Source: Shiella aurantiaca
Lineage (GTDB): Bacteria; Bacteroidota; Bacteroidia; Cytophagales; Cyclobacteriaceae
Direction: 5' to 3'
Length of the DNA stretch: 64,000 bases
NCBI GenBank assembly: GCA_030412945.1
Contig: JAUHJS010000008.1
Location: 1-64,000 of the forward strand
The notes under the pieces are model-generated. The model did no database searches. It was not told where the DNA came from and was given only the letters and a program-made list of their open reading frames with translations. The translations under genes were made by a program, and so were the position numbers. Below are positions 7,843 to 16,655 of the stretch, piece by piece (positions within the stretch are counted from its first letter, which is position 1; each line of letters starts with the position of its first letter).

Positions 7843-8232
7843 ATGGATGACCAAAACCAATGTCCCGAATGTGGCGAAAAACTGGTTGGGCGAGCCGACA
7901 AGCGCTTCTGCTCCGACCAGTGCCGCAGCCTTTTCAACAACAAGAGCCGGAAAAAGCACGAGTTAACCATACTTTCTATCAATAAAATTTTACGGAAAAA
8001 CCGAAAAATCTTGCACGACCTCAACCCCATAGGACTAACCACACTCAGAAGAGAGGTATTAGTACTTCAAGGTTTTAACTTTTCGTTTTACACACATCAG
8101 TTCAGGACCAACCAAGGCAGCGTATATTACTTTTGTTATGAATACGGCTATTTATTGATGCCCGATGAAAAAATCAGTATCGTTACTTGGCAGGACTACA
8201 TGAACCGATCCATCAAAGGCATTTCTTTTTGA
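7843..8232 (+). CDS. small zinc-ribbon protein, unknown function
   Basis: 129 residues. It opens with a treble-clef/zinc-ribbon: CPEC near residues 7-10 and FCSDQCRSLF near 24-33, of the kind found in DUF2116-like and MYM-like fingers that often bind nucleic acid. The rest is basic, then strand-rich (about 75-125). The ATG at 7843 is the first ATG in frame and directly precedes the ribbon. It is divergent from the recombinase and shares its 160-bp promoter region with the inverted-repeat operator candidate. Its base composition is chromosome-like rather than cassette-like. It may be a DNA-binding partner or simply a neighbour. Confidence 0.6.
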   Translation: MDDQNQCPECGEKLVGRADKRFCSDQCRSLFNNKSRKKHELTILSINKILRKNRKILHDLNPIGLTTLRREVLVLQGFNFSFYTHQFRTNQGSVYYFCYEYGYLLMPDEKISIVTWQDYMNRSIKGISF

Positions 8233-8372
8233 AATCCCACTAATTGAAATAAAATCATTATAAAACTAAACTCACGTTTATTGGATTCAACAGGGCAATT
8301 TCTACACTTTCATAATGCTTCTCCATTAGTTAGGTATTATGGCTAGTGTATGCCCTTAAAATCCTCCCTCAT

Positions 8373-8404
8373 TTGCATTTCTCAAAAATTCGCCCTTACC
8401 TTTG
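8373..8404 (+). promoter_or_regulatory. Bacteroidota-type promoter of the TPP-riboswitch operon
   Basis: TTG at 8373-8375 and TACCTTTG at 8397-8404, separated by 21 bp, fit the Bacteroidota sigma consensus (TTTG, 19-22 bp, TAnnTTTG). Transcription would start just ahead of the riboswitch aptamer. Confidence 0.55.
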
Positions 8405-8413
8405 TGCTACATA

Positions 8414-8520
8414 ATCGGGGTGCCCTACTTATCGGGCTGAGATCATACCCATTGAACCTGATGCCGGTAATGCGGCCGAAGGGAAAGTATGGTAAACGGA
8501 AAAGGGGAGTCCCCGCTTCC
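8414..8520 (+). promoter_or_regulatory. TPP riboswitch (THI element)
   Basis: The sequence shows the TPP aptamer core: CGGGGTGCCC, then GGGCTGAGATCATACCC (the CTGAGA pyrimidine-sensing arm), ACCTGATGCCGGTAATGC and CGAAGGGA (the pyrophosphate arm). A short hairpin GGGGAGTCCCC (8504-8514) just downstream, 39 bp ahead of the ATG at 8554, can serve as the expression platform. It should switch off the following TonB receptor operon when thiamine pyrophosphate is plentiful, which assigns the operon to thiamine acquisition. Confidence 0.93.
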
Positions 8521-8553
8521 CTCTAGTTAACCAATTTTAATCCATTTTAACAC

Positions 8554-10932
8554 ATGAAAAAGTTCATGTTCGTGGGCATGTTTGTGCTTAGTGCGCTTCA
8601 GGCCTTCTCTCAGCATACCTTAGAAGGTGTGGTGAGCCATCAACAGACCGGTGAAGGGCTTTCCGGAGCCAATGTCCGTCTGAAATCCTCCTCTTTGGCT
8701 ACCGCCACCACTGCGGAAGGCCGTTTTCTCTTTTCTGATCTGGCCTCCGGTGAGTACACCCTACTGATCAGCTATGTGGGCTTTGCCTCGCAGCAGGTGC
8801 AAGTTAGCTTGCCGCAAGCAGCACCGCTTTCCGTGGCCTTGGTGCCGGAAATCCGTATGAACGATGAGGTAATCGTAAATGCTACCCGTGCTTCGGAGCG
8901 TACGGCCACTACCTTTTCTAACCTGAAAAAGGCCGATATTCAGGCCCAAAACTTGGGGCAGGATTTGCCCTTTTTGCTGAACCTGAGTCCTTCGGTAGTG
9001 GTAACTTCCGATGCGGGCAATGGCGTGGGCTATACGGGCATTCGCGTGCGTGGCTCTGATCCTACCCGTATCAATGTTACGGTCAATGGTATTCCGCTAA
9101 ACGACTCCGAATCGCATGGCGTTTTCTGGGTGAATATGCCCGATTTTGCCTCTTCTGTTAATTCTTTACAGATACAGCGCGGTGTAGGCACCAGTACCAA
9201 TGGCGCTGCGGCTTTTGGCGCTACGGTGAATATCCAAACGGAAACCCTCAATCCGGAAGCCTATGCCACTATCGACAATTCTTTCGGCTCTTTTAATACC
9301 CGCAAGCATACCGTAAAAGCCGGAACGGGCCTGCTGGCCAATCGCTTTGCCTTTGATGCCCGCCTGAGTAGCTTGTATTCCGATGGCTATGTCGACAGGG
9401 CTTTCTCCGACCTCAAATCCTACTTTGTGTCGGGTGGATATTATGGCGAAAATACCATCATCAAAGCCAATATGTTTAGCGGAAAAGAAGTGACTTACCA
9501 AAGCTGGTGGGGACTACCCGAAGCCTTGTTGGAAACCGACCGCACCGATAATTATTATACCTACGAAAACGAAACGGACAATTACCAGCAAACCCATTAT
9601 CAGCTGATTGGCGCGCACTCCTTTGGTTCGGCTCTTACCTTAAACCTAGCCCTGCATTATACCCGTGGAGCCGGATATTATGAGCAGTTTAGGGAAGATG
9701 ATGACCTGGCCGATTATAATTTGCCCGATGTACAATTGGGCGATACACTCATTAGCAGCACCGATCTGATCCGCAGACGCTGGCTCGACAATCATTTCTT
9801 TGGCTTCACCTATTCGGCTGATTATAAACCGAGTGATGCTTTGCAGATTATAGTGGGCGGTGGCGCTAACCGCTACCTGGGCGACCACTTTGGCGAAATT
9901 ATCTGGGCTCAATACGCTTCTACTTCCTCTATTCGCGAGCGCTATTATGACAATTCGGCCACCAAAGACGACTGGAACGTATATGCCAAAGGCTTTTATT
10001 CCTTCTCGCCCAAATGGGTAGCCTTCCTCGACCTTCAGCAGCGTGTAATTGAATATAACTATTCTGGAATTGATAATGACCAGCGAGCGATTGAAGGGGA
10101 TTTTTCCTATGCCTTTTTTAATCCCAAAGCCGGACTTACCTATCAGCGCAGTGCCTCGGAACAGTATTATGTATCCTTCAGCATAGGCAATCGTGAGCCC
10201 GTGCGCAACGATTTTGTGGATGCTGCCGAAGGACGAACGCCTCAAGCTGAAAACTTACAAAATCTGGAATTAGGTTATAAGAAATCGGGCAGTACATACA
10301 GCCTAGAAGCTACTTATTATCTGATGAATTATAAAAATCAGTTGGTGCTTACCGGAGAGCTCAACGATGTGGGCTCCAGTATCCGTACCAATGTGCCCAC
10401 TAGCTACCGCACGGGTATAGAGCTTGCCGGACTGTGGCGCGTGCATCCGCGGGTAGATGTGGGGGGGAATATCACCCTGAGCCGCAACAAAATTGCTTCC
10501 TTTACCGAGGTGCTGTACGGGTATTTTGATGATGGAAGCGTAACGGTAGAGGAAAATGTCTATCAGGATACGGACATTTCCTTCTCGCCCAATGTAATTG
10601 CGGGGAGCAATGTGGTGTTTCGCCCTTGGAAAGGAGCCGAAATCAGCTGGATGTCGAAATATGTGGGGGCTCAGTATTTGGATAATACCTCCAATGCCAA
10701 CCGCGCCTTGGATGCCTACTGGGTAAATGATGTGCGTATCAGCTACCTAATTCCAGTGAAAGGACTGAAAGAAGTGCGCGCTAGCCTCTTAGTAAATAAC
10801 GTATTAAATGAAATGTACGAGTCCAATGGCTATACCTTCAGCTATGGCTATGAGGGCACCTTGTACACCGAAAATTATTACTATCCGCAGGCGGGTATTA
10901 ATTTCTTGGCCGGACTAAGCCTTAGCTTCTGA
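8554..10932 (+). CDS. TonB-dependent outer-membrane receptor, probably for thiamine
   Basis: 792 residues. Signal peptide at 1-20, a carboxypeptidase-like regulatory domain at about 22-105, a plug domain at about 110-225 (GIRVRGSDPTRINVTVNGIP) and a 22-strand-type barrel ending in an aromatic residue (LSLSF). It would import a scarce ligand across the outer membrane using TonB energy. The TPP riboswitch immediately upstream points to thiamine or a thiamine precursor; TPP-controlled TonB receptors (called Omr1 in comparative genomics of this phylum) are known. It heads a run of closely spaced genes, with 1-8 bp gaps or overlaps down to 13199. Confidence 0.88.
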   Translation: MKKFMFVGMFVLSALQAFSQHTLEGVVSHQQTGEGLSGANVRLKSSSLATATTAEGRFLFSDLASGEYTLLISYVGFASQQVQVSLPQAAPLSVALVPEIRMNDEVIVNATRASERTATTFSNLKKADIQAQNLGQDLPFLLNLSPSVVVTSDAGNGVGYTGIRVRGSDPTRINVTVNGIPLNDSESHGVFWVNMPDFASSVNSLQIQRGVGTSTNGAAAFGATVNIQTETLNPEAYATIDNSFGSFNTRKHTVKAGTGLLANRFAFDARLSSLYSDGYVDRAFSDLKSYFVSGGYYGENTIIKANMFSGKEVTYQSWWGLPEALLETDRTDNYYTYENETDNYQQTHYQLIGAHSFGSALTLNLALHYTRGAGYYEQFREDDDLADYNLPDVQLGDTLISSTDLIRRRWLDNHFFGFTYSADYKPSDALQIIVGGGANRYLGDHFGEIIWAQYASTSSIRERYYDNSATKDDWNVYAKGFYSFSPKWVAFLDLQQRVIEYNYSGIDNDQRAIEGDFSYAFFNPKAGLTYQRSASEQYYVSFSIGNREPVRNDFVDAAEGRTPQAENLQNLELGYKKSGSTYSLEATYYLMNYKNQLVLTGELNDVGSSIRTNVPTSYRTGIELAGLWRVHPRVDVGGNITLSRNKIASFTEVLYGYFDDGSVTVEENVYQDTDISFSPNVIAGSNVVFRPWKGAEISWMSKYVGAQYLDNTSNANRALDAYWVNDVRISYLIPVKGLKEVRASLLVNNVLNEMYESNGYTFSYGYEGTLYTENYYYPQAGINFLAGLSLSF

Positions 10933-10933
10933 T

Positions 10934-11998
10934 ATGGCGCAATTCCTTCCTTTTTCGGAGATAAAGAATTATAAAAATCGCGTAGTGGTGGTGGATGCGC
11001 ACCATCCCTACGCTTTTGCTCTTTCACATTGGAAAGGTGTACAACAACCTCTGGGCTGTGAAGACGATACCAGCCTCGGCATCGTGCTCAATGCCTTGAA
11101 AAAAATGCTCCCCGAAACCAATTGGCCTTATGTGAGCAATAACCACTTTGATGCCGATGGTTTTTTGGGGATATGGGCCTATCTGCATCCGCATGAAGCC
11201 TTAGCGCATGAAGAAACCTTACGCCAGATGGCCCTTATCGGGGATTTCAGGGAGTTTAACCCCACGCATCCTCAGGCTTTGGAGGCACTCGCCTTGGTAT
11301 GCTGGCTCAATTCTGTGGAAAAGAAACGTTTTTATGCTCCCTTTGGCTCTCCGCAGGAAGCGCGTATGTGTGTCCCCAAGTACGAATACTTTTTGCCGCG
11401 CTTTGAATTTGCCTTGGCCAAACCGGAAACTTGCCAAGCCGAATGGAAAGAGGAATTTGAGGAGGTTTTGCGCGATTATGCCTTAGTGAACGAACGTAAA
11501 CTGTATGGCGAAGCCAGCCTGATGGAAGTACAGGCCAGCCGACCGCTGCACTACTACGCCCTTTTTGCCCATTCCGAATCGGTAGATTATGTAATGAGCC
11601 TCTACCCCGACAATCGTTATGAGTTGGAGAATAAATACAGCAGCTGGGTAACCACTTCGCTGCGTAAAACCATGCCTCGGCTTCCTCTGAAAACTTTGGC
11701 CGAAAGGCTGAATACCTTAGAAAAGAGTGGCTTGCAATGGGTGGCCGATGGACATAAGGATACAGGGCCTCTGCTGCGCCTGCAACATAAAAAACTGAGT
11801 AAAGAGGAGCGTTACCATCACCCCTATGGACGCGAAATTCCCTCTTCTTCCATTCCGCCTGAGCAATGGAAGGCTGAAGTGATTGGTTTTTTGAGTGCGG
11901 CTTATAAAGATACACAAGGACAAGCTGGCGGATGGAGCTGGGCCGAAACCGCTGCTTTTCATGAGCAAGTATTCGGAAAAAGCCAGTCGGATGACTAA
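10934..11998 (+). CDS. conserved protein of unknown function in the thiamine operon (DUF6687-like)
   Basis: 354 residues, no signal peptide, probably cytosolic. The segment VVVDAHHPYAFALSHWKG and the motif NHFDADGFLGIW (about residues 75-86), which has a DHH/phosphoesterase-like look, mark it as one of a Bacteroidota family that I recall as DUF6687; the number is from memory. It starts two bases after the stop of the TonB receptor and is followed after eight bases by a thiamine pyrophosphokinase homologue, so it is presumably under TPP control. Its role in thiamine use is unknown. An acidic and histidine-rich centre would suit a metal-dependent hydrolase; this is inference. Confidence 0.65.
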   Translation: MAQFLPFSEIKNYKNRVVVVDAHHPYAFALSHWKGVQQPLGCEDDTSLGIVLNALKKMLPETNWPYVSNNHFDADGFLGIWAYLHPHEALAHEETLRQMALIGDFREFNPTHPQALEALALVCWLNSVEKKRFYAPFGSPQEARMCVPKYEYFLPRFEFALAKPETCQAEWKEEFEEVLRDYALVNERKLYGEASLMEVQASRPLHYYALFAHSESVDYVMSLYPDNRYELENKYSSWVTTSLRKTMPRLPLKTLAERLNTLEKSGLQWVADGHKDTGPLLRLQHKKLSKEERYHHPYGREIPSSSIPPEQWKAEVIGFLSAAYKDTQGQAGGWSWAETAAFHEQVFGKSQSDD

Positions 11999-12006
11999 AT
12001 TTCGCC

Positions 12007-12600
12007 ATGTCATCACATCACATTGTTAGAGACGAGCAAGAACCTGCTCTTTTGCTGCTAGAAGCTAGCGAACATCCTTCGGAAAGCATTCTTTCTCTCC
12101 TAGAATGGAGCCCCACGGTGGTAGTGGCAAGTACTTGTTTGGCAAACGTATTGGCTTGGGGAATAAAAGTGGATGTAGTGATAGGGCCAAAATCGGAAGA
12201 ACACCCTCTGCGCGAGGCACTTCAGGAGCAATATCCGGTGCAGCTTCTGTGCTTTGAAAAGCCCAATTATCTGGAAGATGCTATTAATTACCTGCTGGCG
12301 CGCAAGCACAAAGCACTTAATTGCATAGGCGGTACTATCAATTACCAAGAGCCACCTCCTTTTGAGGGTTTGATGCAAATCGTACATCTTACCGACTCAT
12401 TCAAGGCCTTTTGGGTAGCCGATGGACACTATGAAAAATGGTGGAGACAGGGCGTGCTACTCGCTTTTGAGGCTTCTCCCGAAACCCAAATACAAGGCTT
12501 GCAAAACCTCGGAAACGGGCAATGGAAAACCGAAGCCGACCAACTCATACACATTCGTCAGCCCCAAGGATTTTGGATCAAAGAACCGATATCGATATGA
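12007..12600 (+). CDS. thiamine pyrophosphokinase homologue, possibly catalytically altered
   Basis: 197 residues. The start MSSHHIVRDEQEPALLLL and LLEWSPTVVV are typical of the Bacteroidota thiamine pyrophosphokinase family, which makes TPP from thiamine and ATP. The segment where family members have the acidic GDFD motif reads VVIGPKSEEHP here, and the following Asp-Leu-Glu motif is only partly kept (YLEDAINYL). The protein is also slightly short. It may therefore be a divergent, sensory or inactive homologue. It sits third in the TPP-riboswitch operon; its stop overlaps the next start as ATGA. Confidence 0.65.
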   Translation: MSSHHIVRDEQEPALLLLEASEHPSESILSLLEWSPTVVVASTCLANVLAWGIKVDVVIGPKSEEHPLREALQEQYPVQLLCFEKPNYLEDAINYLLARKHKALNCIGGTINYQEPPPFEGLMQIVHLTDSFKAFWVADGHYEKWWRQGVLLAFEASPETQIQGLQNLGNGQWKTEADQLIHIRQPQGFWIKEPISI

Positions 12601-13199
12601 AATATTGTCTTTTAGTACTCCTTTTGAGCGTTTCAAGTATGGTTTATTCCCAAAATCATACTGCGGAAGTTAAGGCTTGGCAACAAAAACTCAATGCTGA
12701 ATTTGCTGATAAAGAAAAATCCCCTTTGACCAAAAAGGATTTGCGAAAATTTAAGGGCTTGGCCTTTTTCCCTATTGATTCTACTTGGCGCATTGAGGCG
12801 CGCTTTGTGCGTACGCCCAATGAAAAGCCTTTTGAAATGCCCACCACTACCAGTCGCTTACCGATTTATGAAAAATATGGTGAGGCGCATTTTACCTACC
12901 AAGGCGAAAATTATGTGTTGAATATTTATCAAAACCATCAGCTCCGCGAAACGGAGGAGTATAAAGATTATCTTTTTCTACCCTTTACCGATGCCAGCAA
13001 TGGAGAGGGAAGCTATGGAGGCGGCCGCTATATCGAACTCAGCATCCCACAAGGGGAAAGCATACTAATCGACTTCAACAAGGCCTACAATCCCTACTGC
13101 GTGTACAATACCAAGTATTCTTGCCCCATTCCTCCGGCAGAAAATGACCTTCCGATCCCGGTAAAAGCGGGCGTGAAAGATTTCAAGAAGAAAAAATAA
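12597..13199 (+). CDS. DUF1684 family secreted protein
   Basis: 200 residues with a signal peptide (about 1-18, ending MVYSQ). The C-terminal half carries the DUF1684 features: LFLPFTDASNG, GGGRYIEL, DFNKAYNPYC and the closing CPIPPAENDLPIPVKAG. The biochemical role of the family is not known to me. The ATG at 12597 overlaps the stop of the preceding gene, so translation is coupled; a longer in-frame reading would run through the pyrophosphokinase gene and would bury the signal peptide. It is the last gene of the TPP operon and is followed directly by a terminator. Confidence 0.8.
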   Translation: MKYCLLVLLLSVSSMVYSQNHTAEVKAWQQKLNAEFADKEKSPLTKKDLRKFKGLAFFPIDSTWRIEARFVRTPNEKPFEMPTTTSRLPIYEKYGEAHFTYQGENYVLNIYQNHQLRETEEYKDYLFLPFTDASNGEGSYGGGRYIELSIPQGESILIDFNKAYNPYCVYNTKYSCPIPPAENDLPIPVKAGVKDFKKKK

Positions 13200-13226
13200 A
13201 GGCTGCTATGGTGAGAAGCAGCCTTT
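13198..13226. terminator. bidirectional intrinsic terminator
   Basis: A perfect stem AAAGGCTGCT / AGCAGCCTTT with a nine-base loop sits between two convergent genes. The minus-strand side has a T-rich tail (TTTATTTTTTC), so it should serve the leftward gene best and probably also ends the thiamine operon. Confidence 0.8.
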
Positions 13227-13232
13227 GATGAT

Positions 13233-13940
13233 TTATTGACAGGTTTGGTCGTAGTCGAAGGTGTGGGAGGCAAAATCCCAGAAACTGATTTTCTCGTTCT
13301 GCTCCGAATAGTGGCGCACCATGTCGGGGCAATCGCCAAAAAGCCAGGCAAAGGATTCGGTATAGGTTCTTTTCTTCACTACCTGTGCCTGAGCACCATT
13401 TTTCACTACCAGATAGCTTTTATCTTCCCCACCGGATACTGTCAAGCCTCCTATGGAGGTTTCGGCTGTTTCGCCACCGTTGGGGTGTTCGTATACTTTT
13501 ATGGTATGATCAAAACCCGGATTCAGCAATTGTAAGAGGGCATATTTCTCCTTCTTGCCGGGAAGCAGCGCTCTTTCATACACAATGTATTCGCGGTTCA
13601 TGATCTGGTCAAAATCCGTGCTGGCCATACGCTTTAGACTTCTGCTGGCTTCGCTCATAGCCTCTAGTTTGGCTAAAGTGCCCGCTTTTAGCCACAGGCA
13701 TTGTACCTCTTCGGCTTTTAGTTTGCGTTTTTCGTCTGCGGTAGTCACAAAAGTGAAGGTTTTTAGCAAGCCGTTCATTTGGGTAGCCATGGTAAGCTTG
13801 CCTTGTAGGGTATCGCCCGAAAGAAGCACGACATAGCCTTCTTGTTTGCCTATCATACCGCCCACGGGGGTTAAGAAGGACTGTGCTAATAGGCTAGTAT
13901 AAGCCAGTACGGCCAAAGCCAGAAGTGAAATTTTTTTCAT
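13233..13940 (-). CDS. secreted protein of unknown function
   Basis: 235 residues with a signal peptide (1-19, ending SLLAQ). The mature part is strand-rich with GYVVLLSGDTLQGKL near the start, a pattern common in Bacteroidota periplasmic or surface proteins of unknown role. It resembles no enzyme I recognise. It stands alone between the terminator at 13198-13226 and prmC, facing the thiamine operon. Confidence 0.65.
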   Translation of the reverse strand: MKKISLLALAVLAYTSLLAQSFLTPVGGMIGKQEGYVVLLSGDTLQGKLTMATQMNGLLKTFTFVTTADEKRKLKAEEVQCLWLKAGTLAKLEAMSEASRSLKRMASTDFDQIMNREYIVYERALLPGKKEKYALLQLLNPGFDHTIKVYEHPNGGETAETSIGGLTVSGGEDKSYLVVKNGAQAQVVKKRTYTESFAWLFGDCPDMVRHYSEQNEKISFWDFASHTFDYDQTCQ

Positions 13941-14025
13941 AGGGTTACATGTTTAGCTCTCTAAACTGTTGGGGAAGCCCTTGGGTTACATTAAAGCGAT
14001 GTTTGGTACAAATCAGACAAAGATA

Positions 14026-14883
14026 TTAGCCTTTCCAGAGGCCGCGCACCATGCGGTCTTTGCCTTGCATGTCTTTTCTGAGTTCTATTTCGGTATAGCC
14101 TTCGGTTTGCAGTAAAGCCACGGTCTCGGCACCAAAAGCCTCATTGATTTCAAAATATAGCAAACCATTTGAGACTAGACACTTTTTGGCTTTATGAGCA
14201 ATGGTTCGGTAAAAAAGCAGGGGGTCATTTTCCTCAATAAACAAAGCCAGATGCGGTTCATGTGCTAACACATTGGCCTGCATGTGGGCTTGTTCGCTTG
14301 GCCGGATATAGGGAGGATTACTGACCACCACATCCACCTTAGGTAAGGGAATTTCTTGCTGTAAGATGTCTATTTGAAAAAATTCCACTTTTGCCCCCAG
14401 CTTTTCGGCATTGGAGCGGGCTACTTTCAAGGCCTCTTCACTAATATCCAAGCCATAGCAGTGGAAGCTCGGGTTTTCCAAGCCTAGCGTAATAGGAATA
14501 CATCCTGAACCCGTGCCAATGTCCAGTACTTGAATCGCCTTTTTAGGGAAATCACTCGCTATCCAGTGGACCAATTCTTCCGTTTCCGGTCGGGGGATAA
14601 GCACCGAAGGATTTACCCTAAAGCTGCGCCCGTAAAACCAGGCTTCTTCCAAAATGTATTGAATAGGCTCATGCCTAGCCACTCTTGTGATGATTTCCTC
14701 CAGCTGCTGTTTGTGCGCATCCGTGTAGCTAAGCTCAGGATTAAGCAGCCAATTGCGGCTTTGCAAAGCCCAGATCTTTTCCATAATCAATCGGGTGTAG
14801 CCTTTGGCTTCCTCATCTCCTACTAAGGGAATCAGCGAATCGAGGAGCTGCTTTTGGATAATTTTTGCTTTTAGAAGGGTCAC
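14026..14883 (-). CDS. prmC: peptide chain release factor N5-glutamine methyltransferase
   Basis: 285 residues. The SAM-binding motif VLDIGTGSGCIPITL (about 118-132) and catalytic NPPY near residue 188 (VVVSNPPYIRPSE) identify PrmC/HemK, which methylates the Gln of the GGQ loop in release factors. The N-terminal helical domain (1-90) is complete. It is divergent from ribD, with about 50 bp between the two starts. Confidence 0.93.
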   Translation of the reverse strand: MTLLKAKIIQKQLLDSLIPLVGDEEAKGYTRLIMEKIWALQSRNWLLNPELSYTDAHKQQLEEIITRVARHEPIQYILEEAWFYGRSFRVNPSVLIPRPETEELVHWIASDFPKKAIQVLDIGTGSGCIPITLGLENPSFHCYGLDISEEALKVARSNAEKLGAKVEFFQIDILQQEIPLPKVDVVVSNPPYIRPSEQAHMQANVLAHEPHLALFIEENDPLLFYRTIAHKAKKCLVSNGLLYFEINEAFGAETVALLQTEGYTEIELRKDMQGKDRMVRGLWKG

Positions 14884-14932
14884 GTTTGCCTGCTTTTTCG
14901 GAAATCGGGGTAAATTTAAAGCAAAAAACCAC

Positions 14933-15964
14933 GTGAACGAGGATTATTTATTTATGCAGCGTGCCTTGGAGCTTGCTCAGTACGGAGCAGGCAAGGTTAG
15001 CCCCAACCCCATGGTAGGCTGCGTAATTGTGCATGAAGGAAAAATCATAGGCGAGGGATGGCACCAGCGCTATGGTGGGCCTCATGCCGAGGTACATGCC
15101 GTGGAAGCCGTAGCGGATAAGGAAGTATTGAAAGAAAGCACCGTGTATGTGAGCTTAGAACCCTGTTCGCATACCGGAAAAACCCCTCCCTGTGCCGATT
15201 TGCTTATCAAACATCAGATAAAACGCGTGGTGGTTTGCCATACCGACCCCAACGAACTAGTAGCCGGAAAAGGTATTAAAAAACTGCAAGAAGCGGGAAT
15301 AGCGGTAGAACTAGGCCTCTTGCAAAAACAAGGCGAATGGCTCAACCGCAGATTTAATCACTACATGACGCACAAGCGCCCCTACGTAATACTTAAGTGG
15401 GCACAAACGGCCGATGGTTTTGTGGCAAGAAGCAATTTTGATTCCAAATGGATCAGCTCTCCTCTTTCGCGCCAGCGGGTGCACCAATGGCGGAGCGAGG
15501 AAGATGCCATTTTAGTAGGTAGTCAAACGGTTTTGCATGATAATCCTCAGCTCACTACCCGCGATTGGCCGGGCAAAAATCCTATTCGCGTAGTGTTGGA
15601 TAGAAGCGGAGTATTGCATTCCGATTTTCAGGTTTTCTATGCGGAAGCGCCTACTTTATACTACACCAGTTCGGAGGAAGCCCATACAAAGCATGCTTGC
15701 GAAACACCTTTGCTAAAGAAAGAAGGGTTTATCGAACAGGTGCTGGCCGATTTGTACCAGCGAAAAATCCAATCGGTGTTGGTAGAAGGGGGAAGTCAGA
15801 TGCTGCAAGCCTTTGTTTCGGAAAACTGCTGGAACGAAGCCCGTATCTTTCAGTCGGGTACGAGCTTTGGCGAAGGCCTAGCCGCCCCTGTGCTACGAGG
15901 AAAATGTGTGCATCAGGAAACCATAAGCACCGATACCTTGTCTGTACTTATAAATTCCCGCTAG
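14933..15964 (+). CDS. ribD: bifunctional diaminohydroxyphosphoribosylaminopyrimidine deaminase / reductase
   Basis: 343 residues from a GTG start (VNEDYLFMQRALELA), the position usual for RibD; an ATG 21 bases later is too short and upstream ATGs run into prmC. The deaminase domain (1-140) has HAE near 49-51 and the zinc motif PCSHTGKTPPC near 77-87. The C-terminal reductase domain (about 145-343) has SNFDSKWIS and LVEGGSQML. It carries out two steps of riboflavin synthesis. The other rib genes are not in the window. Confidence 0.93.
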   Translation: MNEDYLFMQRALELAQYGAGKVSPNPMVGCVIVHEGKIIGEGWHQRYGGPHAEVHAVEAVADKEVLKESTVYVSLEPCSHTGKTPPCADLLIKHQIKRVVVCHTDPNELVAGKGIKKLQEAGIAVELGLLQKQGEWLNRRFNHYMTHKRPYVILKWAQTADGFVARSNFDSKWISSPLSRQRVHQWRSEEDAILVGSQTVLHDNPQLTTRDWPGKNPIRVVLDRSGVLHSDFQVFYAEAPTLYYTSSEEAHTKHACETPLLKKEGFIEQVLADLYQRKIQSVLVEGGSQMLQAFVSENCWNEARIFQSGTSFGEGLAAPVLRGKCVHQETISTDTLSVLINSR

Positions 15965-16027
15965 GCGGGGGATTCAACAATAGCTTTTTTACATACCTAC
16001 TATTGAGATTGATAAATTATACACTGT

Positions 16028-16183
16028 ATGAAAAAGGAATTGAAAGTAAAGGAATTTGATAAAAAGCAAAAGCTCGTAGATTTTGTGAATGCCAACCAAG
16101 AAAAAATTGAGATTGTGACCATCTCTAGCAGTCAAGTATCACTCAATTACAAACACTTTCTTTGGTATTATGAGAAAGCCTAA
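16028..16183 (+). CDS. small hypothetical protein (51 aa)
   Basis: An ATG-initiated 51-codon frame (MKKELKVKEFDKKQ...HFLWYYEKA). It is basic at the N-terminus with a compact LVDFVNANQEKIEIVTISSS segment that looks like a folded small domain rather than random translation. It lies alone in a 320-bp gap between ribD and the cupin gene. Similar short proteins with an ILxI...YYE-type ending occur in this phylum, but I cannot name a family. Confidence 0.5.
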   Translation: MKKELKVKEFDKKQKLVDFVNANQEKIEIVTISSSQVSLNYKHFLWYYEKA

Positions 16184-16284
16184 GCTTGTCAATTTGGTCT
16201 TTTTCCTATAAGGAAAGGAGGTGACTATACGCACATTTCAGCAAAAAAACACCTTTAGATTATCGCTAATCATACATTACCGCT

Positions 16285-16644
16285 ATGGAAGTAATTAACA
16301 TTCAAGAGAAATTTACCCGTGTGGAGGGCTATTGGAATCCACACATCGTGGCGGAGCTAAATGGGCAACAGGTGAAACTGGCCCGTTTGAAAGGCGAGTT
16401 TGTGTGGCATCATCACGAAACCGAAGATGAACTCTTTTATGTGCTCAAAGGCACGCTTCGCATGGCCTTTCGCGACAAGGAGGTAAGCATTGGACCGGGC
16501 GAATGTATTGTGGTGCCTCGGGGTGTGGAGCATAAGCCCATTGCCGATGAGGAAGTGGAGATTATGCTATTTGAACCCGCCAGCACGGTGAACACCGGAA
16601 ACCTTGAAAATGAAAGAACACGTACTAACTTGCAGAAAATTTAA
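16285..16644 (+). CDS. cupin-domain protein
   Basis: 119 residues, a single cupin. Motif 1 is FVWHHHETEDELFYVLKG (metal-binding His-His-Glu) and motif 2 is GPGECIVVPRGVEHKP. A divalent metal is likely bound in the barrel. Such small stand-alone cupins include isomerases, dioxygenases and sensors, and the substrate cannot be inferred. It precedes the free-methionine sulfoxide reductase gene by 11 bp and is probably co-transcribed with it. Confidence 0.85.
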   Translation: MEVINIQEKFTRVEGYWNPHIVAELNGQQVKLARLKGEFVWHHHETEDELFYVLKGTLRMAFRDKEVSIGPGECIVVPRGVEHKPIADEEVEIMLFEPASTVNTGNLENERTRTNLQKI

Positions 16645-16655
16645 TTGTACCCCTC

